Origin: Verrucomicrobiota bacterium
Lineage (GTDB): Bacteria > Verrucomicrobiota > Verrucomicrobiia > Limisphaerales > SIBE01
Direction of reading: 5' to 3'
NCBI GenBank assembly: GCA_016871515.1
Contig: VHDE01000008.1
Coordinates: 33,664-97,663 of the forward strand
Length of the DNA: 64,000 nucleotides
Shown here: positions 30,067 through 38,563 of the stretch, one piece after another
Layout of the letters: each line of letters starts with the position of its first letter
Numbering within the stretch: the first letter of the stretch is position 1
Notes under the pieces: model-generated
The model's input: the letters and a program-made list of their open reading frames with translations, nothing else
What the model was told of the DNA's origin: nothing
The model's database searches: none
Position numbers and translations under genes: made by a program

Positions 30067-30537
30067 ATGCGTTTACATAATCTCAAACCTCGGCCCGGCG
30101 CCAAACACCGCCGAAAGCGGCTTGGTCAAGGCGAGTCGAGCGGGCATGGCAAAACGAGCGGACGCGGCGGCAAAGGCCAGACAGCAAGATCGGGCAGTTC
30201 CATCCGGATTGGTTTTGAAGGCGGCCAGATGCCGTTGATTCGGCGTATGCCGAAGAGAGGATTCAATAATCCTCGCGGCACGCGTTACATCCCTGTCAAT
30301 TTGAGCGCTCTAAATCAATTCGAGGATGGCGCGCGCGTGGATGAAGCGGCCTTGCGATCAACCGGCTTGGCCAACGGACGGGCTGATGGCATCAAAATTC
30401 TCGGTGAGGGAGAGTTAACCAGGAAACTGACCGTCCGCGTCCATGCCTTTAGCGCCTCGGCCCGCGCCAAGATCGAAGGACTGGGTGGCGTTTGCGAATT
30501 GGTCACTCCTTCGAAACCGCAGGCCGCTCAAGGCTAA
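30067..30537 (+). CDS. rplO: 50S ribosomal protein L15
   Basis: A 156-residue assembly protein. MRLHNLKPRPGAKHRRKRLG, the Gly-rich GQGESSGHGKTSGRGGKGQT and GFEGGQMPLIRRMPKRGFNN are diagnostic. The C-terminus FSASARAKIEGLGGVCELV is normal. It directly precedes secY. Confidence 0.97.
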   Translation: MRLHNLKPRPGAKHRRKRLGQGESSGHGKTSGRGGKGQTARSGSSIRIGFEGGQMPLIRRMPKRGFNNPRGTRYIPVNLSALNQFEDGARVDEAALRSTGLANGRADGIKILGEGELTRKLTVRVHAFSASARAKIEGLGGVCELVTPSKPQAAQG

Positions 30538-30551
30538 TTCTCTTCCGACGC

Positions 30552-31925
30552 ATGCTCGCGAACATTGCCAATACATTTGCCAATTGCTTCAAAATTCCCG
30601 AACTCAAATCGAGGATATTCTTTACTTTGATGGTATTGGCGATTTGCCGAGTGCTGGCTTGGGTTCCCGTGCCCGGTTTGGACGGGGCTTCTTTAAGGGC
30701 GTTCTTCGAGGCCAACGCTAATCAGATGGATAATTCGTTGCTCGGCATGTACAGCCTTTTCACCGGCGGCGCTCTGCAGAATTGCGCGGTCGGTGCGTTG
30801 GGCATTATGCCGTACATCACAGCCACGATTATCATCCAGCTTCTGACGGCGGTGATTCCCACATTGAGCAAGCTAGCCCGCGAAGAGGGTGGCCGCGCCA
30901 AGATCGTCCAGTACGGACGTTATCTGACGGTTCTCCTTTGCTTGGGACATGGAACGTTGATGACTCTTAGCTGGGAGCATCCCGGTGAAGTCTTCAAGGG
31001 ATTCGCGGGAACGTTGGTGCTGGATCCCGGGTGGTGGTATCGAATTCAGACCGTCTTAATCTTAACGACAGGAACGCTCTTGCTCATGTGGCTGGGCGAG
31101 CAGATTACCGAACGGGGCATTGGCAATGGCATCTCCTTGGTCATCACCATTGGAATCGTGGCGGACTTGCCACTGGCATTTCAAGAGTTGCATCGCATGT
31201 TCTGGCGACCGGTCGGTCCACGGGAATTCCACTTTTTCCATGCGATTGCTCTTCTGTTGCTGCTTGTGGCTGTTGTCGCCGGCGTTGTCGCCATGACGCA
31301 GGCGCAGCGAAAGATTCCTGTCCAGTATGCGCAGCGGGCGGTGGGGCGGAAGGTTTATGCCGGTGGGAGTTCGTTCATGCCGTTGCGTGTCAATTACGCC
31401 GGCGTGATGCCGATCATTTTTGCTCAAGCTATCTTGATGTTCCCACAGATGATCTTTCTCAGGATCGGCGAATTGGCGGACATTCCGTTTTTCCGAAGCA
31501 TCGGTGTGCAGTTGGGCAGCGGTCATTTCCTGTACTACGCTCTGTATAGCGCGATGATTCTCTTCTTTTCCTATTTTTGGGTCGCGACGCAGTTTAACGA
31601 GATTCAGATTGCCGACGATCTCAAGAAGTATGGCGGCTATATTCCTGGAGTTCGGCCGGGACAGGCGACCAGCGATTTTCTGCATCGGAGCATGAGCCGG
31701 ATCACGTTGGCTGGAGCGATATTTTTGACGGTGATTGCCATTATTCCCAATTTGATGGCCGAGATATTTGAGATTAATTTCCGAGTTTCGCAATTCTTTG
31801 GCGGGACGAGCATGTTGATTACGGTGGGTGTCATGCTGGACACGATGAGGCAGATGGAATCGCATTTGTTGATGCGCCACTATGACGGATTCCTGAAGAA
31901 GGGGCGCATCAAAGGCCGTTTTTAG
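30552..31925 (+). CDS. secY: Preprotein translocase subunit SecY
   Basis: A 457-residue channel subunit of SecYEG with ten predicted membrane helices. The ATG at 30552 gives MLANIANTFANCFKIPELKS, the expected cytoplasmic start; the longer frame overlaps rplO. Signatures include the plug-region GALQNCAVGALGIMPYITAT, QITERGIGNGISLVITIGI, and the C5 cytoplasmic loop with DDLKKYGGYIPGVRPG. It is 14 bases downstream of rplO and 1 base from adk. Confidence 0.97.
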   Translation: MLANIANTFANCFKIPELKSRIFFTLMVLAICRVLAWVPVPGLDGASLRAFFEANANQMDNSLLGMYSLFTGGALQNCAVGALGIMPYITATIIIQLLTAVIPTLSKLAREEGGRAKIVQYGRYLTVLLCLGHGTLMTLSWEHPGEVFKGFAGTLVLDPGWWYRIQTVLILTTGTLLLMWLGEQITERGIGNGISLVITIGIVADLPLAFQELHRMFWRPVGPREFHFFHAIALLLLLVAVVAGVVAMTQAQRKIPVQYAQRAVGRKVYAGGSSFMPLRVNYAGVMPIIFAQAILMFPQMIFLRIGELADIPFFRSIGVQLGSGHFLYYALYSAMILFFSYFWVATQFNEIQIADDLKKYGGYIPGVRPGQATSDFLHRSMSRITLAGAIFLTVIAIIPNLMAEIFEINFRVSQFFGGTSMLITVGVMLDTMRQMESHLLMRHYDGFLKKGRIKGRF

Positions 31926-31926
31926 A

Positions 31927-32574
31927 ATGAAACGGCGGGTTGTACTTCTCGGACCGCCCGCGTCTGGCAAGGGGACTGTGGCAAGCCAATTGAAGTCGGA
32001 TTTTGGCTTTTCCCACGTCTCGTCCGGACATTGGTTGCGTCGAGAAATTGAGCTTGGGACCGAGATAGGCCGCCAAGTTCAAGTGTTCCTTGATAAAGGC
32101 GAATTAGCGCCCGATGAGCTGGTTCTGGAGTTTATGGAACATCGGCTGCAGGCCGAGCTCGCTGAGGCATTCTTGCTGGATGGTTTTCCGCGAACTGTGG
32201 CTCAGGCCAAAGCTCTGGACGAATGGCTCGTTGCTCAAGGCGCGCCGATCGAGGCCGTGATCTTTTACGAGTGTCCGGAAAGCTTGATTTTGGACCGGGT
32301 GACTGGCCGCCGGACTTGCGCGAGATGTGAACGGATTTATCATGTGCGCAATCGGCCGCCGCAAACTCCCGGCCGGTGCGATCTGTGTGGCGCAGCATTA
32401 ATACAGCGTGAAGATGACACGGAGCCGGTTTTGCGGCAGCGCTTGAAAGTTTATGTTCAGCAAACCGAGCCGCTAGTCGACTATTACCGAGAGCAGGGCA
32501 AACTGAAAGTGGTCGATGCGACGCTGCCGTCTGGCCAGATCTATGCGGCCTCGATTGAGGCTTTGAAGCAATGA
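31927..32574 (+). CDS. adk: Adenylate kinase with zinc-type LID
   Basis: A 215-residue cytosolic enzyme (AMP + ATP to 2 ADP). The P-loop is GPPASGKGTVASQL (residues 8-21), and the AMP site shows DGFPRTVAQAKALD. The LID domain carries four cysteines, CARCERIYHV and RCDLCG, a zinc-binding form. It starts 1 base after secY and overlaps map by 4 bases, a conserved secY-adk-map-infA order. Confidence 0.97.
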   Translation: MKRRVVLLGPPASGKGTVASQLKSDFGFSHVSSGHWLRREIELGTEIGRQVQVFLDKGELAPDELVLEFMEHRLQAELAEAFLLDGFPRTVAQAKALDEWLVAQGAPIEAVIFYECPESLILDRVTGRRTCARCERIYHVRNRPPQTPGRCDLCGAALIQREDDTEPVLRQRLKVYVQQTEPLVDYYREQGKLKVVDATLPSGQIYAASIEALKQ

Positions 32575-33347
32575 TCATTCTGAAAAACGAGCGCGATGTA
32601 GAAGCGATGCGAGCGGCCGGAGCGGTGGCGAGCACAGTGCTCCACGAAGTTTGCGCGTGGATAACGCCCGGCGTGACGACGAAGGAAATTGACAATTTTG
32701 CCGCGTCGCGAATTAAGAGTCATGGGGCCAAGAGCGCGTTTCTCGGGTATCGAAAGTATCCGTGCCACGTTTGCTTGTCGGTTAACGAACAAGTGGTTCA
32801 TGGTTTGGCCAGCAACCGTCGTTTGGATTTCGGTGACATCGTGAGCACGGACGTGGGTGTGATATACGAAGGTTATATCGGTGATACCGCGCGCACGGTA
32901 GCCGTGGGCGGATGCGACGTGTTGGCCCAAAAACTGATCGATGTGACCGAGAGGGCGCTTTACGAAGGTATCGCGCGGGCGCTGCTCGGGAATCGCGTCG
33001 TTGATATCTCGCGAGCCATTCAGAGTTACGTCGAGCGGAACGGATTCAGCGTCGTGCGCGAATTTGTCGGTCATGGTGTGGGACGGTCGATGCATGAAGA
33101 GCCGCAAATTCCCAACTATGTCGACGGCAAGTCGTCACCTAAGCTGCGGCCCGGGATGACTCTGGCTATTGAACCGATGGTGAACGCAGGATCGCCTGCC
33201 GTCGAGATACTGGCCGATGGATGGACAGTGGTGACGAAAGACGGACAACCGTCAGCCCATTTCGAGCATACGGTGCTGATTACGGAAGGTGAGCCAGAAA
33301 TATTAACGTGCCCCGAGAAGACGCAATTGAAGTTGAAGGCCGAGTAG
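32571..33347 (+). CDS. map: Methionine aminopeptidase, type I
   Basis: A 258-residue dinuclear metalloenzyme that removes the initiator Met. Metal ligands are recognisable in [20 protein letters not shown] (two Asp), [19 protein letters not shown] (His), [10 protein letters not shown] (Glu) and HFEHTVLIT (Glu). The start overlaps the adk stop (ATGA). Its last 40 bases overlap the beginning of infA in a different frame. Confidence 0.97.
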   Translation: MIILKNERDVEAMRAAGAVASTVLHEVCAWITPGVTTKEIDNFAASRIKSHGAKSAFLGYRKYPCHVCLSVNEQVVHGLASNRRLDFGDIVSTDVGVIYEGYIGDTARTVAVGGCDVLAQKLIDVTERALYEGIARALLGNRVVDISRAIQSYVERNGFSVVREFVGHGVGRSMHEEPQIPNYVDGKSSPKLRPGMTLAIEPMVNAGSPAVEILADGWTVVTKDGQPSAHFEHTVLITEGEPEILTCPEKTQLKLKAE

Positions 33348-33541
33348 TCGAGGCCCTCCCGAATACGATATTTCGGGTGGAGCTAGCGAATGGCCATCGG
33401 ATTCTGGCGCACGTTTCCGGGAAAATGCGTATGAATTTCGTTCGCATTTCGCCGGGAGATACAGTAACAGTTGAGATGTCGCCTTACGATTTGTCGAAGG
33501 GTTGCATTGCATCTCGTCCAGAGACAGATAGATCAAGTTGA
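33308..33541 (+). CDS. infA: Translation initiation factor IF-1
   Basis: A 77-residue OB-fold factor that binds the 30S A site. A GTG start gives [20 protein letters not shown], lining up with the usual [11 protein letters not shown], so the 40-base overlap with map is required. The core [20 protein letters not shown] is intact. The C-terminus departs from the norm: where most IF-1 proteins end SPYDLxRGRITYR, this one reads [20 protein letters not shown]. rpmJ begins 2 bases after its stop. Confidence 0.95.
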   Translation: MPREDAIEVEGRVVEALPNTIFRVELANGHRILAHVSGKMRMNFVRISPGDTVTVEMSPYDLSKGCIASRPETDRSS

Positions 33542-33543
33542 AT

Positions 33544-33657
33544 ATGAAAGTTCGCGCGTCAGTTAAGAAGCTTTGCGAGCACTGCAAAGTGGTCCGGCGG
33601 AAAGGTGTCATTCGTGTCATTTGCACGAATGCGCGGCACAAACAACGACAAGGTTAA
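33544..33657 (+). CDS. rpmJ: 50S ribosomal protein L36 (zinc form)
   Basis: A 37-codon gene just after infA: it begins [20 protein letters not shown] and ends [10 protein letters not shown]. The zinc ligands of the C+ form are all present at C11, C14, C27 and H32. Position between infA and rpsM is the standard one. It is too short for length-filtered gene calling. Confidence 0.97.
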   Translation: MKVRASVKKLCEHCKVVRRKGVIRVICTNARHKQRQG

Positions 33658-33671
33658 GAAAGAGTTGCTCT

Positions 33672-34067
33672 ATGGCACGTATCTTAGGTGTGGACATACC
33701 CGGTGAAAAGCGCATCGACATTGCGCTTCGTTACATTTACGGAATTGGTCCGGTCAACGCGAAAGTCATTCTGGAGAAGGCCAAAATCGACCCGGCGATT
33801 CGCGCCAAGAATCTGGACGAGCAACAGTTGTCGCAGATCGTTCATGCTATCCAAGAAGGCAAGTATGTGATCGAGGGCGACCTGCGTCGCGAACTCGGAA
33901 TGAACTTGAAACGTCTCCAAGGCATCAAGTGCTACCGAGGCATTCGGCATTTGCGCGGTCTTCCGGTAAGAGGCCAGCGCACTCAGACCAACGCGCGCAC
34001 GCGCAAAGGCCCGCGCAAAACCGTCGGTGTTCAACGCAATCCTAACGCAAAAACTGGCATTCACTAA
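33672..34067 (+). CDS. rpsM: 30S ribosomal protein S13
   Basis: A 131-residue head protein contacting the P-site tRNA. The ATG at 33672 gives [20 protein letters not shown]; the upstream extension reads through rpmJ in another frame and is rejected. The C-terminal [20 protein letters not shown] and GPRKTVG are typical. Confidence 0.97.
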   Translation: MARILGVDIPGEKRIDIALRYIYGIGPVNAKVILEKAKIDPAIRAKNLDEQQLSQIVHAIQEGKYVIEGDLRRELGMNLKRLQGIKCYRGIRHLRGLPVRGQRTQTNARTRKGPRKTVGVQRNPNAKTGIH

Positions 34068-34076
34068 ACTGTTCCT

Positions 34077-34709
34077 ATGGCTGACGAGACAAAACCGAAG
34101 AAACCCGCCGCCAAAAAAGAAGCCAAAGCTGAAGCGGCGCCAGCGGCGGCGCCCGCCGCCGAACAAGCCGCGCCAAAAACTGCGGCCGAGCCTCGCCCCG
34201 CCAAACCGGCGAAAAAGGGAGGCGAACCCCAAGCCGCTGCCGCTCCTGCTGCCGAGGCGCCAAAGCCCGCCGAACCGGTTGCCGCAGTTGCGCCGACAGC
34301 CGCCGAACTGCTCGGCGAGGATCCAAACGCAAAGAAGATTATCAAGGCCAAAGGCGCCAAGAACATCACCAGTGGCGTGGCCAATATCCTGGCTACTTTC
34401 AACAATACCCAGGTCACGATCACGGACATGCACGGCAATGTCTTGGGCTGGTCTACTTCCGGCAAGGTCGGCTTTAAGGGTTCACGGAAAAGCACGGCGT
34501 TCGCGGCCCAACAAGTGGCTCAGGATGCGGCGCGTCAGGCAATGTCCCACGGCATGCGCGAAGTCGAGATTAAGGTCAAAGGACCTGGCTCCGGACGCGA
34601 GTCAGCGATTCGAGCTTTACAGGCGATTGGCCTCGAAATCACAACCATCAAAGATGTGACGCCTGTTCCGCACAATGGCTGTCGTCCGCGCAAGAAGCGT
34701 CGCGTCTAG
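34077..34709 (+). CDS. rpsK: 30S ribosomal protein S11 with an 80-residue N-terminal extension
   Basis: A 210-residue platform protein; the usual length is about 130. Residues 1-80 are low-complexity Ala/Pro/Lys/Glu (for example [20 protein letters not shown]) with no family counterpart. The conserved core starts near residue 85 and includes [39 protein letters not shown] and [20 protein letters not shown]. There is no ATG near the start of the core, so the extension is probably translated. Confidence 0.95.
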   Translation: MADETKPKKPAAKKEAKAEAAPAAAPAAEQAAPKTAAEPRPAKPAKKGGEPQAAAAPAAEAPKPAEPVAAVAPTAAELLGEDPNAKKIIKAKGAKNITSGVANILATFNNTQVTITDMHGNVLGWSTSGKVGFKGSRKSTAFAAQQVAQDAARQAMSHGMREVEIKVKGPGSGRESAIRALQAIGLEITTIKDVTPVPHNGCRPRKKRRV

Positions 34710-34748
34710 GCATTTCAAATCTCAAATCTCAAATACCAAATAACAAGT

Positions 34749-35357
34749 ATGGCTCGTTATACTGGACCTCGAATTCGAATCAGTCGTCGATTTGGCACGC
34801 CCGTTTTTGGCCCGTCAAAGTACCTCGAACGGAAAAACTACGGACCCGGCGTGCATGGTCCAAAGTCTCGGCGGAAAAATACCGACTACGCGCTAGGCTT
34901 AATCGAGAAGCAAAAGCTCCGCTATTATTATGGGCTGTTGGAGCGCCAGTTCCGCGGCGTTTACGAGCGCGCTTTGAAGCGTCGCGGTGTGACTGGTGAA
35001 ACGATGTTGCAGATTCTCGAGACGCGCCTGGACAACGTGGTTTATCATCTTGGTTTTGCCAATACTCGGGCCGGGGCCCGCCAGATGGTCTCGCACGGTC
35101 ATATCAAGGTCAATGGCCGTTCCGTGAATATTCCGTCCTGCGGATTGAAAGTGAACGACGTTATCGAGGTCAAAGACTCAAGCGTCTCACGGCAAATGGG
35201 AACGCGAAATCTCGAATCTTCGACCAGCCGGTCAGTTCCAGATTGGCTTTCCTTAAACAAAGATGCTTTCAAAGGCACGGTCTTGCGGATTCCGTCGCGC
35301 GATGACATTCAACCCATTGCGAACGAGCAAGCCGTCGTCGAATTTTATTCCCGCTAA
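34749..35357 (+). CDS. rpsD: 30S ribosomal protein S4 (cysteine-free form)
   Basis: A 202-residue primary 16S-binding protein. The N-terminus lacks the zinc cysteines of the C+ form (ARYTGPRIRISRRFGTPVFG). The S4 domain reads RLDNVVYHLGFANTRAGARQ then MVSHGHIKVNGRSVNIPS. It often autoregulates the alpha operon. It is 39 bases from rpsK and about 100 bases before rpoA. Confidence 0.97.
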   Translation: MARYTGPRIRISRRFGTPVFGPSKYLERKNYGPGVHGPKSRRKNTDYALGLIEKQKLRYYYGLLERQFRGVYERALKRRGVTGETMLQILETRLDNVVYHLGFANTRAGARQMVSHGHIKVNGRSVNIPSCGLKVNDVIEVKDSSVSRQMGTRNLESSTSRSVPDWLSLNKDAFKGTVLRIPSRDDIQPIANEQAVVEFYSR

Positions 35358-35458
35358 CTAAACCCGCTCTCGATCGGGAGCAAAACAATTATACGGGCTC
35401 GCATTGCCGGCGGGAATGAAGCAGCGCGAGTCAGATTAAAATTGTTAGAAAGAGAACT

Positions 35459-36472
35459 ATGCCAGTACGTTTAGGTCGGTTCGAAATGCCGAAACGGTTG
35501 ACCAAGGAAGATTCAACCGCCACAGAAACCTACGCGAAATTCATCGCTGAACCCTTCGAAACCGGATACGGCCACACGATCGGGAATTCCCTCCGTCGCG
35601 TTCTTATCTCCTCGCTCGAAGGCGCCGCCATCACGTCGATTCGCGTTGATGGCGCGATGCACGAATTCACGACCATCGATGGAGTGGTCGAAGATGTCAC
35701 GGACATCATTCTGAATCTAAAGAAAGTGCTCTTCAAGGCGCATAGCCGCGAGCCACAGACGGTCCTGCTTTCCGTCAACAAGGATGGTCCGGTGTCCGCC
35801 GGCGACATTAAGTTGAATCAGAATTTAGAGCTGGTTAACCCGAAACAGTTGATCTGCACGCTCGATAGAAAAAAGAAGCTCGAAATGGAATTGGAGGTAA
35901 AGATCGGACGCGGCTTTTGCCCCGGTGACGAAAACAAGAAGCCGGACCAGCCCATTGGCGTCATCGCCATCGATTCGCTCTTTTCGCCCGTGACGCGTGT
36001 GCGGTACGCGGTCGAAAGCGCGCGTGTTGGCCAGCGCACCGATTACGACCGGTTGATCCTCGAAATCTGGACGGATGGCCGTGTTTCCCCGGACGACGCG
36101 CTCACGCAAGCCTCCGCAATTCTGCAGCATCACTTGGACGTCTTCGTCGGATATGACAAGAATGCGGTCGAGTTTGAGGAGGTCGTGGACAAGCAGGACG
36201 ACGAAAAGGCGCGGCAACGCAAACTCCTCAACATGAGCGTCAATGAAATCGAATTGAGTGTCCGGGCCGCCAATTGTTTGAACAATGCCAACATCACGAC
36301 GGTCGGGCAGTTGGCGATGAAGACGGAAGCGGAAATGCTGAAGTACCGCAACTTCGGCAAGAAATCGCTCAATGAAATTAAAGAGAAACTGACCAGTCTC
36401 GGTTTGTCTTTGGGAATGAATATCGATGCCACATTGCTCGACGCTCCTAAGGAAGAAGCCAAGTCGGCCTAG
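35459..36472 (+). CDS. rpoA: DNA-directed RNA polymerase subunit alpha
   Basis: A 337-residue assembly subunit. The N-terminal domain has EPFETGYGHTIGNSLRRVLI and EGAAITSIRVDG. The C-terminal domain, which binds UP elements and activators, has NEIELSVRAANCLNNANITT and LKYRNFGKKSLNEIKEKL. The 101-base leader before it contains a GCTC/GAGC palindrome (about 35367-35382) but no clear promoter. rplQ follows 11 bases later. Confidence 0.98.
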   Translation: MPVRLGRFEMPKRLTKEDSTATETYAKFIAEPFETGYGHTIGNSLRRVLISSLEGAAITSIRVDGAMHEFTTIDGVVEDVTDIILNLKKVLFKAHSREPQTVLLSVNKDGPVSAGDIKLNQNLELVNPKQLICTLDRKKKLEMELEVKIGRGFCPGDENKKPDQPIGVIAIDSLFSPVTRVRYAVESARVGQRTDYDRLILEIWTDGRVSPDDALTQASAILQHHLDVFVGYDKNAVEFEEVVDKQDDEKARQRKLLNMSVNEIELSVRAANCLNNANITTVGQLAMKTEAEMLKYRNFGKKSLNEIKEKLTSLGLSLGMNIDATLLDAPKEEAKSA

Positions 36473-36483
36473 CATTAATTCCC

Positions 36484-37005
36484 ATGCGACATCAGAAAAG
36501 AACAGCCAAATTAGGACGCACCGGTTCACACCGCAATGCGATGCTGGCTAATTTGGTTTGCAGCCTTATTCAGCACAAGCGCGTCACAACCACTCTGGCC
36601 AAGGCAAGAGCCGCGCGTTCGGTCGCGGAAAAAATGGTGACGTTGGGCAAAAATGGAACGATCCACGATCGCCGTTTGGCGGCTGCGAAACTGCGCCACA
36701 ACAGCCAACGCATGCTCAAGAGCAAGGCATTGATTGCTCAGGCGCATAAAAATGATGTGGTGCGCATCTTGTTTGACGAGATCGCACCCGCGTTTAAGGA
36801 GCGCCGTGGCGGTTATACGCGCATCATAAAGCTCAATCGCCGCCAGGGTGACGCCGCCGATTTGGCAATCCTCGAATGGGTCGAGCTACCTGTAGCTGCG
36901 CCCGCACCCGCGGCGGCTCCGGCAAAAACTGAAACCGCTGCCGCCGGGCAATCTGAGTCCGCGCCGGCAGCCTCCGGTGGCGAAGCCACCCCGGAGAAGA
37001 AGTAA
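36484..37005 (+). CDS. rplQ: 50S ribosomal protein L17 with an Ala/Pro-rich tail
   Basis: A 173-residue protein at the tunnel exit; the common length is about 120. The core begins MRHQKRTAKLGRTGSHRNAM and includes the YTRIIKLNRRQGDAADLAIL segment. Residues from about 122 onward are an Ala/Pro/Glu-rich tail (APAPAAAPAKTETAAAGQSE). It is the last gene of the ribosomal super-cluster and is followed by a strong terminator. Confidence 0.96.
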   Translation: MRHQKRTAKLGRTGSHRNAMLANLVCSLIQHKRVTTTLAKARAARSVAEKMVTLGKNGTIHDRRLAAAKLRHNSQRMLKSKALIAQAHKNDVVRILFDEIAPAFKERRGGYTRIIKLNRRQGDAADLAILEWVELPVAAPAPAAAPAKTETAAAGQSESAPAASGGEATPEKK

Positions 37006-37027
37006 ACATCGCATCGGCCTTTGCGCG

Positions 37028-37062
37028 AAAGCCCGTTCGAAAGAACGGGCTTTCTGTTTTTT
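37028..37062 (+). terminator. Strong intrinsic terminator ending the ribosomal cluster
   Basis: AAAGCCCGTTC (37028-37038) pairs perfectly with GAACGGGCTTT (37043-37053) around a GAAA tetraloop, followed by CTGTTTTTT. It lies 22 bases after the rplQ stop. This is the clearest terminator in the window. Confidence 0.95.
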
Positions 37063-37104
37063 AAGAGTGCCGAACCGCTCCAATCCCTGTACAGTCAACC
37101 TCCA

Positions 37105-38457
37105 ATGCAAATGCAATCTCGGCCAGGCTTTCTGTTCTTATCCATTCTCCTCCTGCAAGCGTTGCCATTGAGCGCTGAGGAACACTGGCCCCAGTTCCGC
37201 GGGCCAAAGTCTCTCGGAACTTCCGAGAACAACAATCTTCCGACGACTTGGGGCGCGAATCAGAATGTCAAATGGCGGACAGACGTTCCCGGCTATGGGT
37301 GGTCCTCTCCGATCGCTTGGGGTGATAAGATATTTCTCACATCGGTCGTTAAGGACGGCGAAGTCGAGACGCCGAAGAAGGGACTTTATTTTGGAGGCGA
37401 TCGGCCGACGCCCTCCTCGGCCCGTCATCAGTGGATGGTTTATTGTCTGGATTTGAAATCCGGAAAGAAGCTTTGGGAAAAGCAAGCGCATCAAGGGGCG
37501 CCTTCCAGTTCCATTCACCTAAAGAACACTTACGCTTCCGAGACTCCCGTCACCGATGGCGAGCGTGTTTACGCTTACTTCGGCAACGTTGGGATTTATT
37601 GTCTCGATTTCGCGGGCAACGAGATTTGGTCAAAACGCCTCGAGTCTTTCAAAACACGTTACGGCTGGGGAACAGCCGCTTCACCCATCTTGCACAATGG
37701 ACGGCTCTACATCGTGAATGATAATGAGGAGCAATCGTTCCTTGTTGCGCTCGATGCGAAAACAGGCCGGCAAATCTGGCGGGTGGAGCGCGACGAAAAG
37801 AGCAACTGGGCTACGCCGTACATTTGGGAAAATGAGAAACGCACTGAGATTGTCACTCCGGGACGGAACAAAGTCCGCTCTTACGATCTCGCTGGCAAGC
37901 TGCTGTGGGAATTCGGCGGCATGTCTACCATTGTGATCCCAACACCGTTTTCAAAGTTTGGTTTGCTCTACGTTTGTTCCGGATATGTCGGGGATGGAAC
38001 TCGCCCGGTCTTTGCCATTCGCCCCGGCGCCTCCGGCGAGATTTCGCTCAAACCGGGTGAAACGAGCAACGAACATATCGCGTGGTATCAAAAGACGGCG
38101 GCTCCGTACAATCCTTCGCCGCTGGTGTATGGCGATTATTTCTACGTGTTGTACGATCGCGGCTTGTTCAGTTGTTATGAAGCGCGAACCGGCCGGTTGG
38201 TTTATGATCGCGAACGCTTAAACCCTGAGGGAACCGGCGCTTACACTGCGTCGCCCTGGGCTTGCAATGGCAGAGTCTTTTGCTTGAGCGAGGATGGCGA
38301 CACGTTTGTCATTGAGGCTGGACCCAAGTTCAAATTGCTGGGCAAGAATTCGCTGAACGAAATGTGCATGGCCACGCCAGCCATGGCCCAGGAGAGTTTG
38401 ATTGTGCGCACAACCTCCAAACTCTATTGCATCCAAAACCGCGGAACGGCCAATTAG
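37105..38457 (+). CDS. Secreted PQQ-type beta-propeller protein
   Basis: A 450-residue exported protein. The ATG at 37105 (or 37111) gives a signal peptide (MQMQSRPGFLFLSILLLQAL, then PLSAEEHW). The upstream in-frame sequence runs through the rplQ terminator and is rejected. The mature protein opens with WPQFRGPKSLGTSENNNLP and contains repeated PQQ-like blades, for example YCLDLKSGKKLWEKQ, LVALDAKTGRQIWRVERD and FSCYEARTGRLVYDRE. Such proteins are common in Planctomycetes and Verrucomicrobia; many do not bind PQQ. The substrate is unknown. A paralogue of similar length lies at 39814-41208. Confidence 0.85.
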   Translation: MQMQSRPGFLFLSILLLQALPLSAEEHWPQFRGPKSLGTSENNNLPTTWGANQNVKWRTDVPGYGWSSPIAWGDKIFLTSVVKDGEVETPKKGLYFGGDRPTPSSARHQWMVYCLDLKSGKKLWEKQAHQGAPSSSIHLKNTYASETPVTDGERVYAYFGNVGIYCLDFAGNEIWSKRLESFKTRYGWGTAASPILHNGRLYIVNDNEEQSFLVALDAKTGRQIWRVERDEKSNWATPYIWENEKRTEIVTPGRNKVRSYDLAGKLLWEFGGMSTIVIPTPFSKFGLLYVCSGYVGDGTRPVFAIRPGASGEISLKPGETSNEHIAWYQKTAAPYNPSPLVYGDYFYVLYDRGLFSCYEARTGRLVYDRERLNPEGTGAYTASPWACNGRVFCLSEDGDTFVIEAGPKFKLLGKNSLNEMCMATPAMAQESLIVRTTSKLYCIQNRGTAN

Positions 38458-38531
38458 AAAGCCGTGTTTCGGGTGAACGCAATTTAATGACTGGACAGCG
38501 GTCGGAAGGGAAAAGGAGCGCGAGACTTTAC

Positions 38532-38562
38532 TTACGCAAGTTGCGTAACGCAATTTGCGTAA
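38532..38562 (+). promoter_or_regulatory. Overlapping palindromes at the ATPase start codon (operator candidate)
   Basis: TTACGCAA (38532-38539), a single G, and TTGCGTAA (38541-38548) form a perfect 17-base palindrome. It runs into CGCAAT and a third half-site TTGCGTAA at 38555-38562, giving a second, near-perfect palindrome centred near 38554. The array ends one base before the ATG of the ATPase gene and covers the place where the ribosome would bind. Three equally oriented or inverted copies of one 8-mer suggest a repressor site; this is inference. Confidence 0.6.
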
Positions 38563-38563
38563 T

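Noticed and set aside
38555..38563. TTG start three codons upstream of the ATPase ATG
   Set aside because: It lies inside the palindromic array and adds nothing conserved; the ATG gives the better start.
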